A program made the translations under genes and the position numbers. Shown here one piece after another: positions 17,488 through 24,918 of a stretch of DNA of 64,000 bases; the stretch's first letter is position 1; each line of letters opens with the position of its first letter. The stretch spans positions 62,001-126,000 of the forward strand of contig NZ_BAABFN010000022.1 in the NCBI RefSeq assembly GCF_039541075.1, read 5' to 3'. The notes under the pieces were generated by a model, which saw nothing but the letters and a program-made list of their open reading frames with translations, had not been told where the DNA came from and searched no databases. This stretch comes from Compostibacter hankyongensis (GTDB lineage Bacteria > Bacteroidota > Bacteroidia > Chitinophagales > Chitinophagaceae).

Positions 17488-18183
17488 TCAGTGCCGCTTA
17501 TGGTAAAGATTGGTAAAGTCACCCACTACGGCTTTACCGGAAGTGTCAAAATGCAGCCTGTCGAGGAACAGCTGCCCGATATCTTCCGGCAGCACCCTGC
17601 GGCAGGCCGGGTTAAGCGTGCCCCCCGGCTTACCGGGCTCGGCCTGGGGGTCCCACTGATACGGGGCATCTACCCAGGTGCCGCGGGGATACATGATACC
17701 GGGCTGCCCTTTGCCCCGGATATCCAGTATCTCCGGATGGCGCAGACCCAGGGTATGACCGTATTCATGGGCAATGGTAGTGGTCTGGTCCAGGAGATTA
17801 TCCCGCTTGAAATAGCCGGTGTTGCATCCGATCTCATCCACAAAGGAGATATCGGATCGGCTGAATTCCTCAACACGGAAAAAATTATAATGCGGGTCGG
17901 TATTGCCGTGTATCTCATCGAAGGAGAGGTCGGCCCGGTACAGGCCGCTGATCTCGAACCGGACGGCAAAAAGCCGGCCCTTCGCCTTTATCAGCGCCCC
18001 GGGCGCATTCCACATCTGCCCGGTTTCTTCCGCCAGCCGGGTGGCCAGCGCCTGATCGGCCGCATCGCCATAGAAGACAAATACCGAACGGATAACCAGC
18101 TCCTGTTTTGATTCGTATAGATAAGCTCCGCCCATAACATATTGGTATCGCTCCGGAACAGCCTGTCGCAAAAGGGGCCGCAC
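17488..18183 (-). CDS. Metzincin-type zinc metalloprotease-like protein without signal peptide
   Basis: This protein has up to 231 residues. The zinc-binding motif HEYGHTLGLRH (about 138-148) is the full HExxHxxGxxH metzincin signature, and PGIMYPRG about 14 residues later is a likely Met-turn. Similar domains occur in M10 and M12 peptidases, which are normally secreted, yet no signal peptide is visible here. The frame opens with GTG at 18183, directly after the metG stop with no spacer. An ATG at 18135 is an alternative start. It probably shares the metG transcript. The substrate, and whether it has protease activity, are unknown. Confidence 0.75.
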   Translation of the reverse strand: MRPLLRQAVPERYQYVMGGAYLYESKQELVIRSVFVFYGDAADQALATRLAEETGQMWNAPGALIKAKGRLFAVRFEISGLYRADLSFDEIHGNTDPHYNFFRVEEFSRSDISFVDEIGCNTGYFKRDNLLDQTTTIAHEYGHTLGLRHPEILDIRGKGQPGIMYPRGTWVDAPYQWDPQAEPGKPGGTLNPACRRVLPEDIGQLFLDRLHFDTSGKAVVGDFTNLYHKRH

Positions 18184-20292
18184 TCAGCTCACCCCGCTGC
18201 CGGGGGGCACATCCTCTCCGGCGCCTACAAACACAAGACGGCCGCTGCCGGCCTCTTCGGCCATCAGTATCATGCCCTGGGAGGTGATGCCGCGCATCTT
18301 CCTGGGGGCCAGGTTCGCCACCAGCGTGACCCGCCGGCCGATGATATCCTCCGGCGCATAATGCTGTGCAATACCGGAAACGACTGTACGCTGCTCGGCG
18401 CCGAGGTCTACCGTCAGACGCAGCAGCTTGTCGGCCTTCTCCACCTTTGCCGCTTCCGTGATGATCCCCGCGCGGAGGTCCAGCTTGGCAAAGTCCTCAT
18501 AGGTGATCTCGGGTTTGGCGGCAGGCACCGGTCCCGCGTTCGCAGGAGGGGCTTGCGCAGGCGTTTTCCCCGGTTGGGCCGGAGCAGACAGGGCAGCGCC
18601 TGATCTCAGCTTTTCCAGCTGCAGCGCAATCTCCTCATCGGCTATCTTCCGGAACAGCAGTTCCGGCGCGCGCAGGCTGTATCCCGTCTTCACCAGCTTC
18701 ATGCTGCCGGCATTCTCCCATTCGAGCATACGATCCACCACCTTCAGCATATGACATATCTTCTTTGCCGTATACGGCAGAAAAGGATTGATCAGAATAC
18801 CGAGGTTGGCGGTAAGCTGAAGACAAACATGGATGCAGTTATCGATCTGCTGCTGGTGCTGCGTCTGCAGTTCCGGCGTCTTCGCCAGCAGCCAGGGGGC
18901 TTTTTCCTGCATATAGCGGTTGCCTTCCCGCGCAATATTCATCACCTCTCCCAGCGCATCGCGGAAACGGAAATGTTCCAGCGCATCCTTGATCTTCTCC
19001 TTTTGCTTTTGCAGGAAAAGACCGATCTGCCTGTCCGCTTCATCGGCGATGTCGGCATGGAAGGGAGGCACTTTCCCGTTGCACAGCTTGTGCATGAGCA
19101 CCAGCGTCCGGTTGATGAAATTCCCAAAGATCGCCACCAGCTCATTGTTATTGCGATCCTGGAAATCCTTCCAGGTAAAGTCGTTGTCTTTGTTTTCCGG
19201 CGCATTGGCACAGAGCACATAGCGCAGCACATCCTGCTGACCGGGAAAATCCTTTACATAATCATGCACCCATACCGCCCAGTTGCGGGAGGTGGACACC
19301 TTCTCCCCTTCTATGTTCAGGAACTCGTTCGCCGGCACGTTTTCGGGCAGCACGTATCCGCCGTGCGCCTTTAACATGGCCGGGAAGATAATGCAGTGAA
19401 AAACAATATTGTCCTTCCCGATAAAATGCACCAGCTTGGTATCGTCCTGCTTCCAGTAGGTCTCCCAGCTGTCGGGCAGCAGCTCCTTGGTCGCGGAAAT
19501 ATACCCGATGGGGGCATCAAACCAGACGTACAGCACCTTTCCTTCGGCATCCGGGAGCGGCACTTTCACTCCCCAGTTGCTGTCGCGCGTCATGGCGCGG
19601 CTTTGCAGGCCGTGGTCCAGCCAGCTTTTACACTGTCCGTATACGTTATTCTTCCATTCCTGATGTCCTTCCAGCAGCCATTCCTTGAGCCAGGGTTCAT
19701 ATTGCTGCAGGGGAAGATACCAGTGCTTTGTCTTCCGTTTTACCGGCACCGCATCGCTCAGTGCGGAACGGGGGTTGATGAGCTCATCGGGGCTGAGGGA
19801 GCTGCCGCAGCGTTCGCACTGGTCGCCATAGGCCTTTTCGTTGCCGCAGTTGGGGCAGGTGCCGATGATATAGCGGTCTGCCAGAAACACCTGCTTCACT
19901 TCGTCGTAGTACTGCTCGGTTTCCTTTTCTTCAAACAGACCGTCGTCATACATCTTTTTGAAAAAGCCGGCGGCGGTTTCATGGTGCACCGGCTTTGAAG
20001 TACGCGAAAAAATATCGAAGGAAATGCCCATTTCGGAAAAGCTTTCACTGATCAGGGCATAATATTTATCGACGATATCCCGGGGGGTAATATTTTCCTG
20101 CATGGCTTTGATGGTAATGGGCACGCCATGTTCGTCGGTGCCGCCTACAAACTGCACCGCTCTTTTCCGGGAACGCAGGTAACGCACATAAATATCCGCA
20201 GGGAGGTAACAGCCGGCAAGATGGCCGATATGCACAGGTCCGTTGGCATAAGGCAGCGCTGCCGTTACCAGGTACCGCTTAAATTGCTTCAT
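18184..20292 (-). CDS. metG: Methionine-tRNA ligase
   Basis: MetG (about 702 residues) charges tRNA-Met with methionine. The catalytic core has the HIGH-type motif PVHIGHLAG near residue 18 and the KMSKS-type motif KVSTS near residue 336. Four zinc-binding cysteines lie in CPNCGNEKAYGDQCERC (about 143-160). The last 110 residues form the OB-fold tRNA-binding domain (FAKLDLRAGIITEAAKVEKA), so this is the long, dimer-forming type. The ATG at 20292 is chosen because the frame's upstream extension crosses the putative promoter at 20334-20341. The metzincin gene follows without a gap. Confidence 0.97.
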   Translation of the reverse strand: MKQFKRYLVTAALPYANGPVHIGHLAGCYLPADIYVRYLRSRKRAVQFVGGTDEHGVPITIKAMQENITPRDIVDKYYALISESFSEMGISFDIFSRTSKPVHHETAAGFFKKMYDDGLFEEKETEQYYDEVKQVFLADRYIIGTCPNCGNEKAYGDQCERCGSSLSPDELINPRSALSDAVPVKRKTKHWYLPLQQYEPWLKEWLLEGHQEWKNNVYGQCKSWLDHGLQSRAMTRDSNWGVKVPLPDAEGKVLYVWFDAPIGYISATKELLPDSWETYWKQDDTKLVHFIGKDNIVFHCIIFPAMLKAHGGYVLPENVPANEFLNIEGEKVSTSRNWAVWVHDYVKDFPGQQDVLRYVLCANAPENKDNDFTWKDFQDRNNNELVAIFGNFINRTLVLMHKLCNGKVPPFHADIADEADRQIGLFLQKQKEKIKDALEHFRFRDALGEVMNIAREGNRYMQEKAPWLLAKTPELQTQHQQQIDNCIHVCLQLTANLGILINPFLPYTAKKICHMLKVVDRMLEWENAGSMKLVKTGYSLRAPELLFRKIADEEIALQLEKLRSGAALSAPAQPGKTPAQAPPANAGPVPAAKPEITYEDFAKLDLRAGIITEAAKVEKADKLLRLTVDLGAEQRTVVSGIAQHYAPEDIIGRRVTLVANLAPRKMRGITSQGMILMAEEAGSGRLVFVGAGEDVPPGSGVS

Positions 20293-20317
20293 TGTATGGT
20301 TATTGATCCGTTTATGG

Positions 20318-20325
20318 TAACTTAG
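20318..20325 (+). promoter_or_regulatory. Weak -7-like box for the LD-carboxypeptidase pair
   Basis: TAACTTAG differs from TAnnTTTG at one base and lies 32 bases before the ATG at 20358. It sits inside the divergent spacer that also holds the metG promoter. Confidence 0.3.
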
Positions 20326-20333
20326 CCGTTTTG

Positions 20334-20341
20334 CAAAGGTA
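20334..20341 (-). promoter_or_regulatory. Putative -7 box of metG
   Basis: TACCTTTG on the minus strand matches TAnnTTTG and ends about 41 bases before the metG ATG at 20292. It decides the start of metG, because an upstream start would lie ahead of the promoter. Confidence 0.5.
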
Positions 20342-20357
20342 ATCAAACGCCCTCATA

Positions 20358-21305
20358 ATGATGAACATACCTGCTTATCTGCAGCCGGGCGACCTGATCG
20401 GGATCACCTGCCCGGCCAGCAAGATGGACAGGCCCGTAGCCGAGTTTGCCGCAGGCGTGCTCAGCTCCTGGGGGTACCGGGTACGGATCGGGAATACGGC
20501 GGGTATGCATTACCATAATTTCTCCGCTCCCGACGAGGTGCGCCGCGGGGAATTGCAGGAGATGCTGGATGATCCGGAGATCAGGGCCATTCTCTTCGGA
20601 CGCGGCGGCTATGGTATGGTAAGGATCATCGATCAGCTGGACTTTTCCCGTTTCTGCCAATATCCGAAATGGCTCTGCGGATACAGCGATATCACGACAC
20701 TGCACCTGCATGTACATGCCCGTCTGGGAATTCCCACCCTCCACTCCATGATGTGTAGCGGCATCACATCCCTTACGGTACAGGACCCTTATGTGGAAAG
20801 CCTGCGCCAGGTCTGGAGGGGCGGCGATATCCATTACCATTTTCCCGCGCATCCGCTGAACCGGCAGGGCACCTGCCGGGGCATGCTCATCGGGGGCAAC
20901 CTCTCCCTGCTGACCAACCTCTCCGGCACGGCAGCCGCGCCGGACATGGCACGCAAGATCCTGCTGATAGAAGATGTAGGCGAATACCTGTATAATATCG
21001 ACAGGATGATGATGAACCTGAAAAGGGCGGGATGGCTGGAAAAGCTCTCCGGCCTGCTGCTGGGCAGCTTTACGGCCAGTCAGGAGACGGATACGCCCTT
21101 TGGTCAGACCGCCTATGAGATCATCCTGGATAAAGTCAAGGAATATGCCTTTCCCGTAGCCTTTGGCTTTCCTGCGGGGCACCAGCCGGAGAATTATACC
21201 CTGAAGCTGGGCGTACCCTATACCCTGCATACGGGAGAACCGTGCTTTCTGAAGGAAGAAACCCAACCGGCGCCATATCATGACCATCATCCCGCCTTAT
21301 CTTAA
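20358..21305 (+). CDS. LD-carboxypeptidase (peptidase S66), first of a tandem pair
   Basis: This 315-residue protein belongs to the muramoyltetrapeptide LD-carboxypeptidase family, which removes the terminal D-Ala of murein tetrapeptides during cell-wall recycling in the cytoplasm. Family segments are LQPGDLIGITCPAS (about 6-19), ILFGRGGYGMVRIIDQLDF (about 77-95), LCGYSDITTLHLHVHARLGI (about 108), the Glu in LLIEDVGEYLYNIDRMM (about 205) and GFPAGHQPENYTLKLG (about 273, catalytic His). In the usual nucleophile position (the Ser of a GYSD motif) this protein has GYSDIT, as expected. No signal peptide is seen. The downstream paralogue starts 26 bases before its stop. Confidence 0.9.
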   Translation: MMNIPAYLQPGDLIGITCPASKMDRPVAEFAAGVLSSWGYRVRIGNTAGMHYHNFSAPDEVRRGELQEMLDDPEIRAILFGRGGYGMVRIIDQLDFSRFCQYPKWLCGYSDITTLHLHVHARLGIPTLHSMMCSGITSLTVQDPYVESLRQVWRGGDIHYHFPAHPLNRQGTCRGMLIGGNLSLLTNLSGTAAAPDMARKILLIEDVGEYLYNIDRMMMNLKRAGWLEKLSGLLLGSFTASQETDTPFGQTAYEIILDKVKEYAFPVAFGFPAGHQPENYTLKLGVPYTLHTGEPCFLKEETQPAPYHDHHPALS

Positions 21306-22203
21306 ACCCGGAGATACCATCGGCATCACTTCGCCGGGCAGCTATTTTTCACTGGAAGACGCCGGTCCGGCCATCGCCGCGCTCGAACGCTGGGGATACC
21401 GGGTCCGCACCGGCAGCACCCTGCAAACCCGGTTTTACCAGTTTGCCGGCACCGATGCAACGCGGGCAGCCGATCTGCAGCAGATGCTGGACGATCCGGA
21501 GATCAGGGCCATCGTCTGCGCCCGGGGCGGATACGGCACATTGCGCATCATTGACCGGCTTGACTTCAACCGTTTTTATCTTCATCCCAAATGGCTGACC
21601 GGCTACAGCGATATCACCGTGCTGCACGCCCATATCCAGGCGCAGCTGCATATCCCCACCCTGCATGCAGAGATGTGCATCGACCTGAAATCCGATACCC
21701 GGGATGCCTCTGCCTTCAGCCTCCGCCGTGCGCTGCGGGGCGACCGGCTGTCGTACGAGATCCCGCCCGATGCCGCCAACCGCCAGGGTACGGCCCGCGG
21801 CATACTCGTGGGCGGCAACCTGTCCCTGCTGGCCGCCTTAGCAGGTTCTCCTTCGGCCATGGATACGGACGGAAAAATCCTGTTCCTCGAAGATGTGGCT
21901 GAAAAATTCTATCATATCGACAGCATGCTGTATACCCTCAGGCGTTCGGGCCGGCTGTCCTTCCTGGCAGGGTTGCTGATCGGCGGTTTTACCCGGCTGA
22001 AGGAGGATGACGAGGGTCCCTTCGGACAGACAGTACAGCAGATCATCCTGGATAAGGTAAAGGAATTTGATTTTCCGGTTTGCTTCGGCTTCCCAGCGGG
22101 TCACCAGCATGAGAACTACGCCTTGAAGCTGGGGCTGCCCTATGAGCTGACTGTGAGACCGGACTATTGCCGGCTGGCGGAGGAAGCGGTTTCCGGTTTC
22201 TGA
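21280..22203 (+). CDS. LD-carboxypeptidase (peptidase S66), second of a tandem pair
   Basis: This 307-residue paralogue of the preceding protein conserves the same segments: LKPGDTIGITSPGS, VCARGGYGTLRIIDRLDF, LTGYSDITVLHAHIQAQLHI, LFLEDVAEKFYHIDSML and GFPAGHQHENYALKLG. The Ser-Glu-His set of the S66 family is therefore intact in both copies. The start at 21280 overlaps the upstream gene by 26 bases in a different frame, so translation is probably coupled. The last codons and the stop run into a heptamer repeat array. The two copies probably differ in substrate preference, but this cannot be seen from sequence. Confidence 0.88.
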   Translation: MTIIPPYLKPGDTIGITSPGSYFSLEDAGPAIAALERWGYRVRTGSTLQTRFYQFAGTDATRAADLQQMLDDPEIRAIVCARGGYGTLRIIDRLDFNRFYLHPKWLTGYSDITVLHAHIQAQLHIPTLHAEMCIDLKSDTRDASAFSLRRALRGDRLSYEIPPDAANRQGTARGILVGGNLSLLAALAGSPSAMDTDGKILFLEDVAEKFYHIDSMLYTLRRSGRLSFLAGLLIGGFTRLKEDDEGPFGQTVQQIILDKVKEFDFPVCFGFPAGHQHENYALKLGLPYELTVRPDYCRLAEEAVSGF

Positions 22204-22322
22204 TTTGAAGTTTCTGGTTTGAGGTTTCTGATTTCCGGTCTAACATCTAAAGTTTAAAGTTGATTGCCTGGAATGGAACCTTAGACGTTAGACTTTAGAC
22301 CTTGAACCTTAGACCTTAAACC
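22190..22322. repeat. Inverted array of degenerate 7-base repeats between convergent genes
   Basis: Positions 22190-22238 are seven contiguous heptamers of the form TTTnnnn (TTTCCGG, TTTCTGA, TTTGAAG, TTTCTGG, TTTGAGG, TTTCTGA, TTTCCGG). From 22237 four units of RGTYTAA type follow, and 22281-22322 are six in-phase heptamers of the complementary type (TTAGACG, TTAGACT, TTAGACC, TTGAACC, TTAGACC, TTAAACC). The two arms can fold into an imperfect hairpin. The array overlaps the 3' ends of both flanking genes, supplying the stop codons of both. It may act as a bidirectional transcript end. Confidence 0.75.
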
Positions 22323-23677
22323 CCGGGCCGGGAGGCGGGAACCGGGAATTCCAGCTCAAAGCGGCTGCCCTTCCCCAACGCGCTTTCTACGCGGATTTTC
22401 CCCTGGTGGGCTTCCACAATGGCCTTTACATACGCCAGGCCGAGACCAAAGCCTTTTACATTATGCAGGTTGCCGGTATGCGCGCGATAGAATTTCTCAA
22501 AGATACGGGCCACCGTTTCCTTGCTCATGCCGATGCCATTATCCGTTACCGTGATAGCGATGCCTTTGCGGGTATTGTGCGTGCTGATCCTGATTTCGGG
22601 ATGCTCTTTGGAATATTTAAGGGCATTGTCCAGCAGGTTGGATATGGCATTGGAGAAATGTACCTCGTCGGCCAGCAGACGTGTATGCGTGGCATGCAGG
22701 TCTGTGCTGATGCTGCCGTTTTTCTGTTGCAGCTGCAGCTCCAGGTTCTCCACGCTCTTGCGGATGATCTCGTGCACATCCACTTCCTGGCGGTTCAGCC
22801 GGATCTCCTGTTTCTCCAGCACGGCCGACTGCAGGATGGTTTCCACCTGCTTGTTCATCCGTTTATTCTCTTCCTTGATGATATCGGTAAAATACCGGAC
22901 CTTCTCTTTTGTGCCCAGCACCTTTTCGTTGCCGATGGCGTCCACCGCCAGCGAAATGGTGGCCAGCGGCGTTTTGAACTCATGGGTCATGTTATTGATA
23001 AAATCCGATTTGATCTCCGACAGCTTTTTCTGCCGCAGCATGGTATAAACGGTCAGGGAAAAGGCGGCAATCAGGATCAGGGTGAACAACACCGCTCCGG
23101 AAATGATCCAGCTCATGGACCGGAGCACAAACGCCCGGTTGTTGGCCGGAACGGTGATGAACAGCATCTCATTATTGGCGGGGAGCAGCGAATTCATCAC
23201 GCTGTTGTCCGCAAGGGTGGTATAAAACATCTGGTAATGCACCGTATCGGGCATCTGCTTGAAAACATCCGTGCTGGAATACATCTCATTGACCATCGGA
23301 GCCATGGGCCGCATCCGGGCGATGGCAAATTCAAACGGCACATCGAGACCCTGGGCCTTCATATTGCGCTGGATGATATTTTTGACTTCCGTGGTGGTGA
23401 ACCAGAAGCTGATGTCCTGCCCGGACAGCAGATCCGTGCCGTTCCTGTTGAACCACAGCGAGCGCTTTCCGCCCAACCCCGGCTGCATCTCCCCCCCGTT
23501 CATCGAGCGCTTCTGCACCAGCTCGGCCTGGGTATTGTCCAGCAGCTGCAGCATCCGGTTGTCAAATTGCTCCCGCTTCATGATCACCGCATTCCGTATC
23601 CAACTTACCTGTATGGTGATAATCCCGATCAGCGACAAGGTGATCAGCAAAACGATCCAGGGAAATATCTTCTTCAT
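22316..23677 (-). CDS. Two-component sensor histidine kinase (orphan in this window)
   Basis: This membrane histidine kinase has about 453 residues. It has an N-terminal transmembrane helix (about 4-26), a periplasmic sensor region of about 155 residues, a second helix (about 187-210), a HisKA domain with the phosphoacceptor in FINNMTHEFKTPLATISLAV, and a HATPase domain with NLLDNALKYSKEHPEI (N box), VTDNGIGMS (G1) and GFGLGLAYVKAIVEAHQGKI (G2). No HAMP domain is obvious. The ATG at 23677 is preferred over a GTG six bases upstream. No response regulator is encoded next to it, so its partner must lie elsewhere. Heptamer repeat arrays flank the gene on both sides. Confidence 0.9.
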   Translation of the reverse strand: MKKIFPWIVLLITLSLIGIITIQVSWIRNAVIMKREQFDNRMLQLLDNTQAELVQKRSMNGGEMQPGLGGKRSLWFNRNGTDLLSGQDISFWFTTTEVKNIIQRNMKAQGLDVPFEFAIARMRPMAPMVNEMYSSTDVFKQMPDTVHYQMFYTTLADNSVMNSLLPANNEMLFITVPANNRAFVLRSMSWIISGAVLFTLILIAAFSLTVYTMLRQKKLSEIKSDFINNMTHEFKTPLATISLAVDAIGNEKVLGTKEKVRYFTDIIKEENKRMNKQVETILQSAVLEKQEIRLNRQEVDVHEIIRKSVENLELQLQQKNGSISTDLHATHTRLLADEVHFSNAISNLLDNALKYSKEHPEIRISTHNTRKGIAITVTDNGIGMSKETVARIFEKFYRAHTGNLHNVKGFGLGLAYVKAIVEAHQGKIRVESALGKGSRFELEFPVPASRPGV

Positions 23678-23752
23678 TGACACAAAATTAACCGACGTTC
23701 ATCATTGAAAATCACCGGATATACCATATAAAATTTAATTTAACTTTATCTT

Positions 23753-23767
23753 AACGGAAATTCCGTT
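23753..23767. promoter_or_regulatory. Perfect 15-base palindrome, possible operator
   Basis: AACGGAA-A-TTCCGTT is a perfect inverted repeat in the AT-rich spacer between the kinase gene and a possible small RNA. It could bind a dimeric regulator. No regulator is known. Confidence 0.35.
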
Positions 23768-23769
23768 TC

Positions 23770-23969
23770 TTCCGCTTACTTTTATGGTGATTTACAAGCG
23801 GGACATTTCCGGCAGATTAGCGGCAGGATTTCCGGCGTTATCGGTGACCAACAAAAAGCTGCGACAGGCATTAAAAGTATAAAGATTTTTCATACAATAA
23901 GTCGCACGGACTCTTCCGAGACGATTTAGATTTTGGTTGATGTAAAGGGAGCAAAAGGCTCCCTTTTTT
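23770..23969 (+). ncRNA. Possible small RNA ending in an intrinsic terminator
   Basis: The 23684-24081 spacer has no convincing gene, yet a strong plus-strand terminator ends at 23969, which implies a transcript upstream of it. The 5' end given is a guess. The region contains short self-complementary stretches (for example CGGACTCTTCCG near 23904). A 32-codon frame (ATG at 23784) is also present and could be a small protein. I recognise no known RNA family. Confidence 0.35.
23947..23969 (+). terminator. Intrinsic terminator with no annotated gene ahead of it
   Basis: Stem GGGAGC/GCTCCC (23947-23952 with 23958-23963), loop AAAAG, then six T residues. It lies on the plus strand, where the nearest upstream plus-strand gene ends at 22203. 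Confidence 0.75.
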
Positions 23970-23981
23970 GTTATATTAGTG

Positions 23982-24063
23982 TTTAAGATTTAAAGTCTGA
24001 GGTCTGAAGTTTATATACCCGGGGCGGAGGACCTCAGACTTAGACGTAAACGTTAGACTTAAG
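23982..24063. repeat. Second inverted array of degenerate 7-base repeats
   Basis: The left arm has five heptamers (TTTAAGA, TTTAAAG, TCTGAGG, TCTGAAG, TTTATAT). The right arm has CTCAGAC, TTAGACG, TAAACG and TTAGACT, one unit being six bases. A perfect 12-bp pairing (23993-24004 with 24030-24041) joins the arms. The units match the vocabulary of the array at 22190-22322. It lies just before the AlgH-family start. Confidence 0.65.
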
Positions 24064-24081
24064 AATCCACGACTACCGACT

Positions 24082-24633
24082 ATGGAAACACCTGCTGCAG
24101 GACGCTTGCTGATTGCGGACCCTTTTCTGAAAGACCCCAACTTCGCCCGTACGGTGATCCTGCTTTGCGAGCATCGAGACGAAGGCAGTCTGGGCTTTGT
24201 GATTAACCGCCCTTCCGCCTATACGCTGGATGCCTGTGCGCCGGGAACCGTACCGGAGGGGATACCGGTATACACCGGAGGACCGGTAAGCCAGGACACC
24301 CTTCATTTCATTCATCGCTTTCCCGGTCTTTTGGAAGGGGGGCTGGAAATACTGCCCGGTGTTTTCTGGGGCGGCGATTTTGAGCGGCTCACGGAGCTGC
24401 TGGAACTGGGCCTGATCGACGTTGCGGGACTGCGTTTCTTCAGCGGATATGCGGGCTGGAGCGAAGGGCAGCTCGAAAAAGAGCTGCAGGAGCATACCTG
24501 GATCGTATCGGAAGGAGCGCCGGAGCTGGTATTCCTGCGGGAGGCCGGCCGGATCTGGCAGCAATCGCTGCGGGACCTGGGGGGCGAATATGCTCCCATG
24601 GCCGGATATCCTGTGGATCCGTCGCTGAATTAA
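24082..24633 (+). CDS. YqgE/AlgH family protein
   Basis: This 183-residue protein carries the family landmarks: AAGRLLIADPFLKDPNFART at the N-terminus, VILLCEHRDEGSLGFVINRP (about 28-47), YTGGPVSQDTLHFIHR (about 68-83), FFSGYAGWSEGQLEKEL (about 118-134) and a Trp-rich C-terminus. Family members are cytoplasmic and their biochemical function is unsettled. The ATG at 24082 follows directly on a heptamer repeat array. The gene is convergent with atpDC, ending 10 bases away. Confidence 0.9.
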   Translation: METPAAGRLLIADPFLKDPNFARTVILLCEHRDEGSLGFVINRPSAYTLDACAPGTVPEGIPVYTGGPVSQDTLHFIHRFPGLLEGGLEILPGVFWGGDFERLTELLELGLIDVAGLRFFSGYAGWSEGQLEKELQEHTWIVSEGAPELVFLREAGRIWQQSLRDLGGEYAPMAGYPVDPSLN

Positions 24634-24643
24634 GGAGAGCAGG

Positions 24644-24901
24644 TTATTTTTCTGCCGGGATGGCGCCTTCCACCAGTACGGTGGCCTGGTTGTCCAGCAC
24701 CTCTATAAATCCTCCCTGGATGGTATAAAAAGAAAAGTTCTGCTTATCATTCAGCACCTTCATACGCCCGGGGGCCAGGGCGGCCACCAGGGGAGCATGC
24801 TTTTCCAGCACCTCAAAGCTGCCGTCGATCCCCGGGAGACGGAGACCATACACTTTGCCGGAAAAAACCCTGCGTTCGGGTGTTAATATTTCAAGCTGCA
24901 T
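24644..24901 (-). CDS. atpC: ATP synthase F1 subunit epsilon (short form)
   Basis: This 85-residue protein contains only the N-terminal beta-sandwich domain of epsilon (LEILTPERRVFSGKVYGLRL, GSFEVLEKHAPLVAALAPGR). The C-terminal helical hairpin present in the longer epsilon of many bacteria is absent, which is usual for Bacteroidota. It belongs to the central stalk of the F-type ATP synthase. It follows atpD by 17 bases and is cotranscribed with it. Confidence 0.93.
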   Translation of the reverse strand: MQLEILTPERRVFSGKVYGLRLPGIDGSFEVLEKHAPLVAALAPGRMKVLNDKQNFSFYTIQGGFIEVLDNQATVLVEGAIPAEK

Positions 24902-24918
24902 CTTGCCGATTTTTCCGG

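Noticed and set aside
22190..22322. CRISPR array
   Set aside because: Units are 7 bases, contiguous and degenerate, with no spacers and no cas genes in the window.
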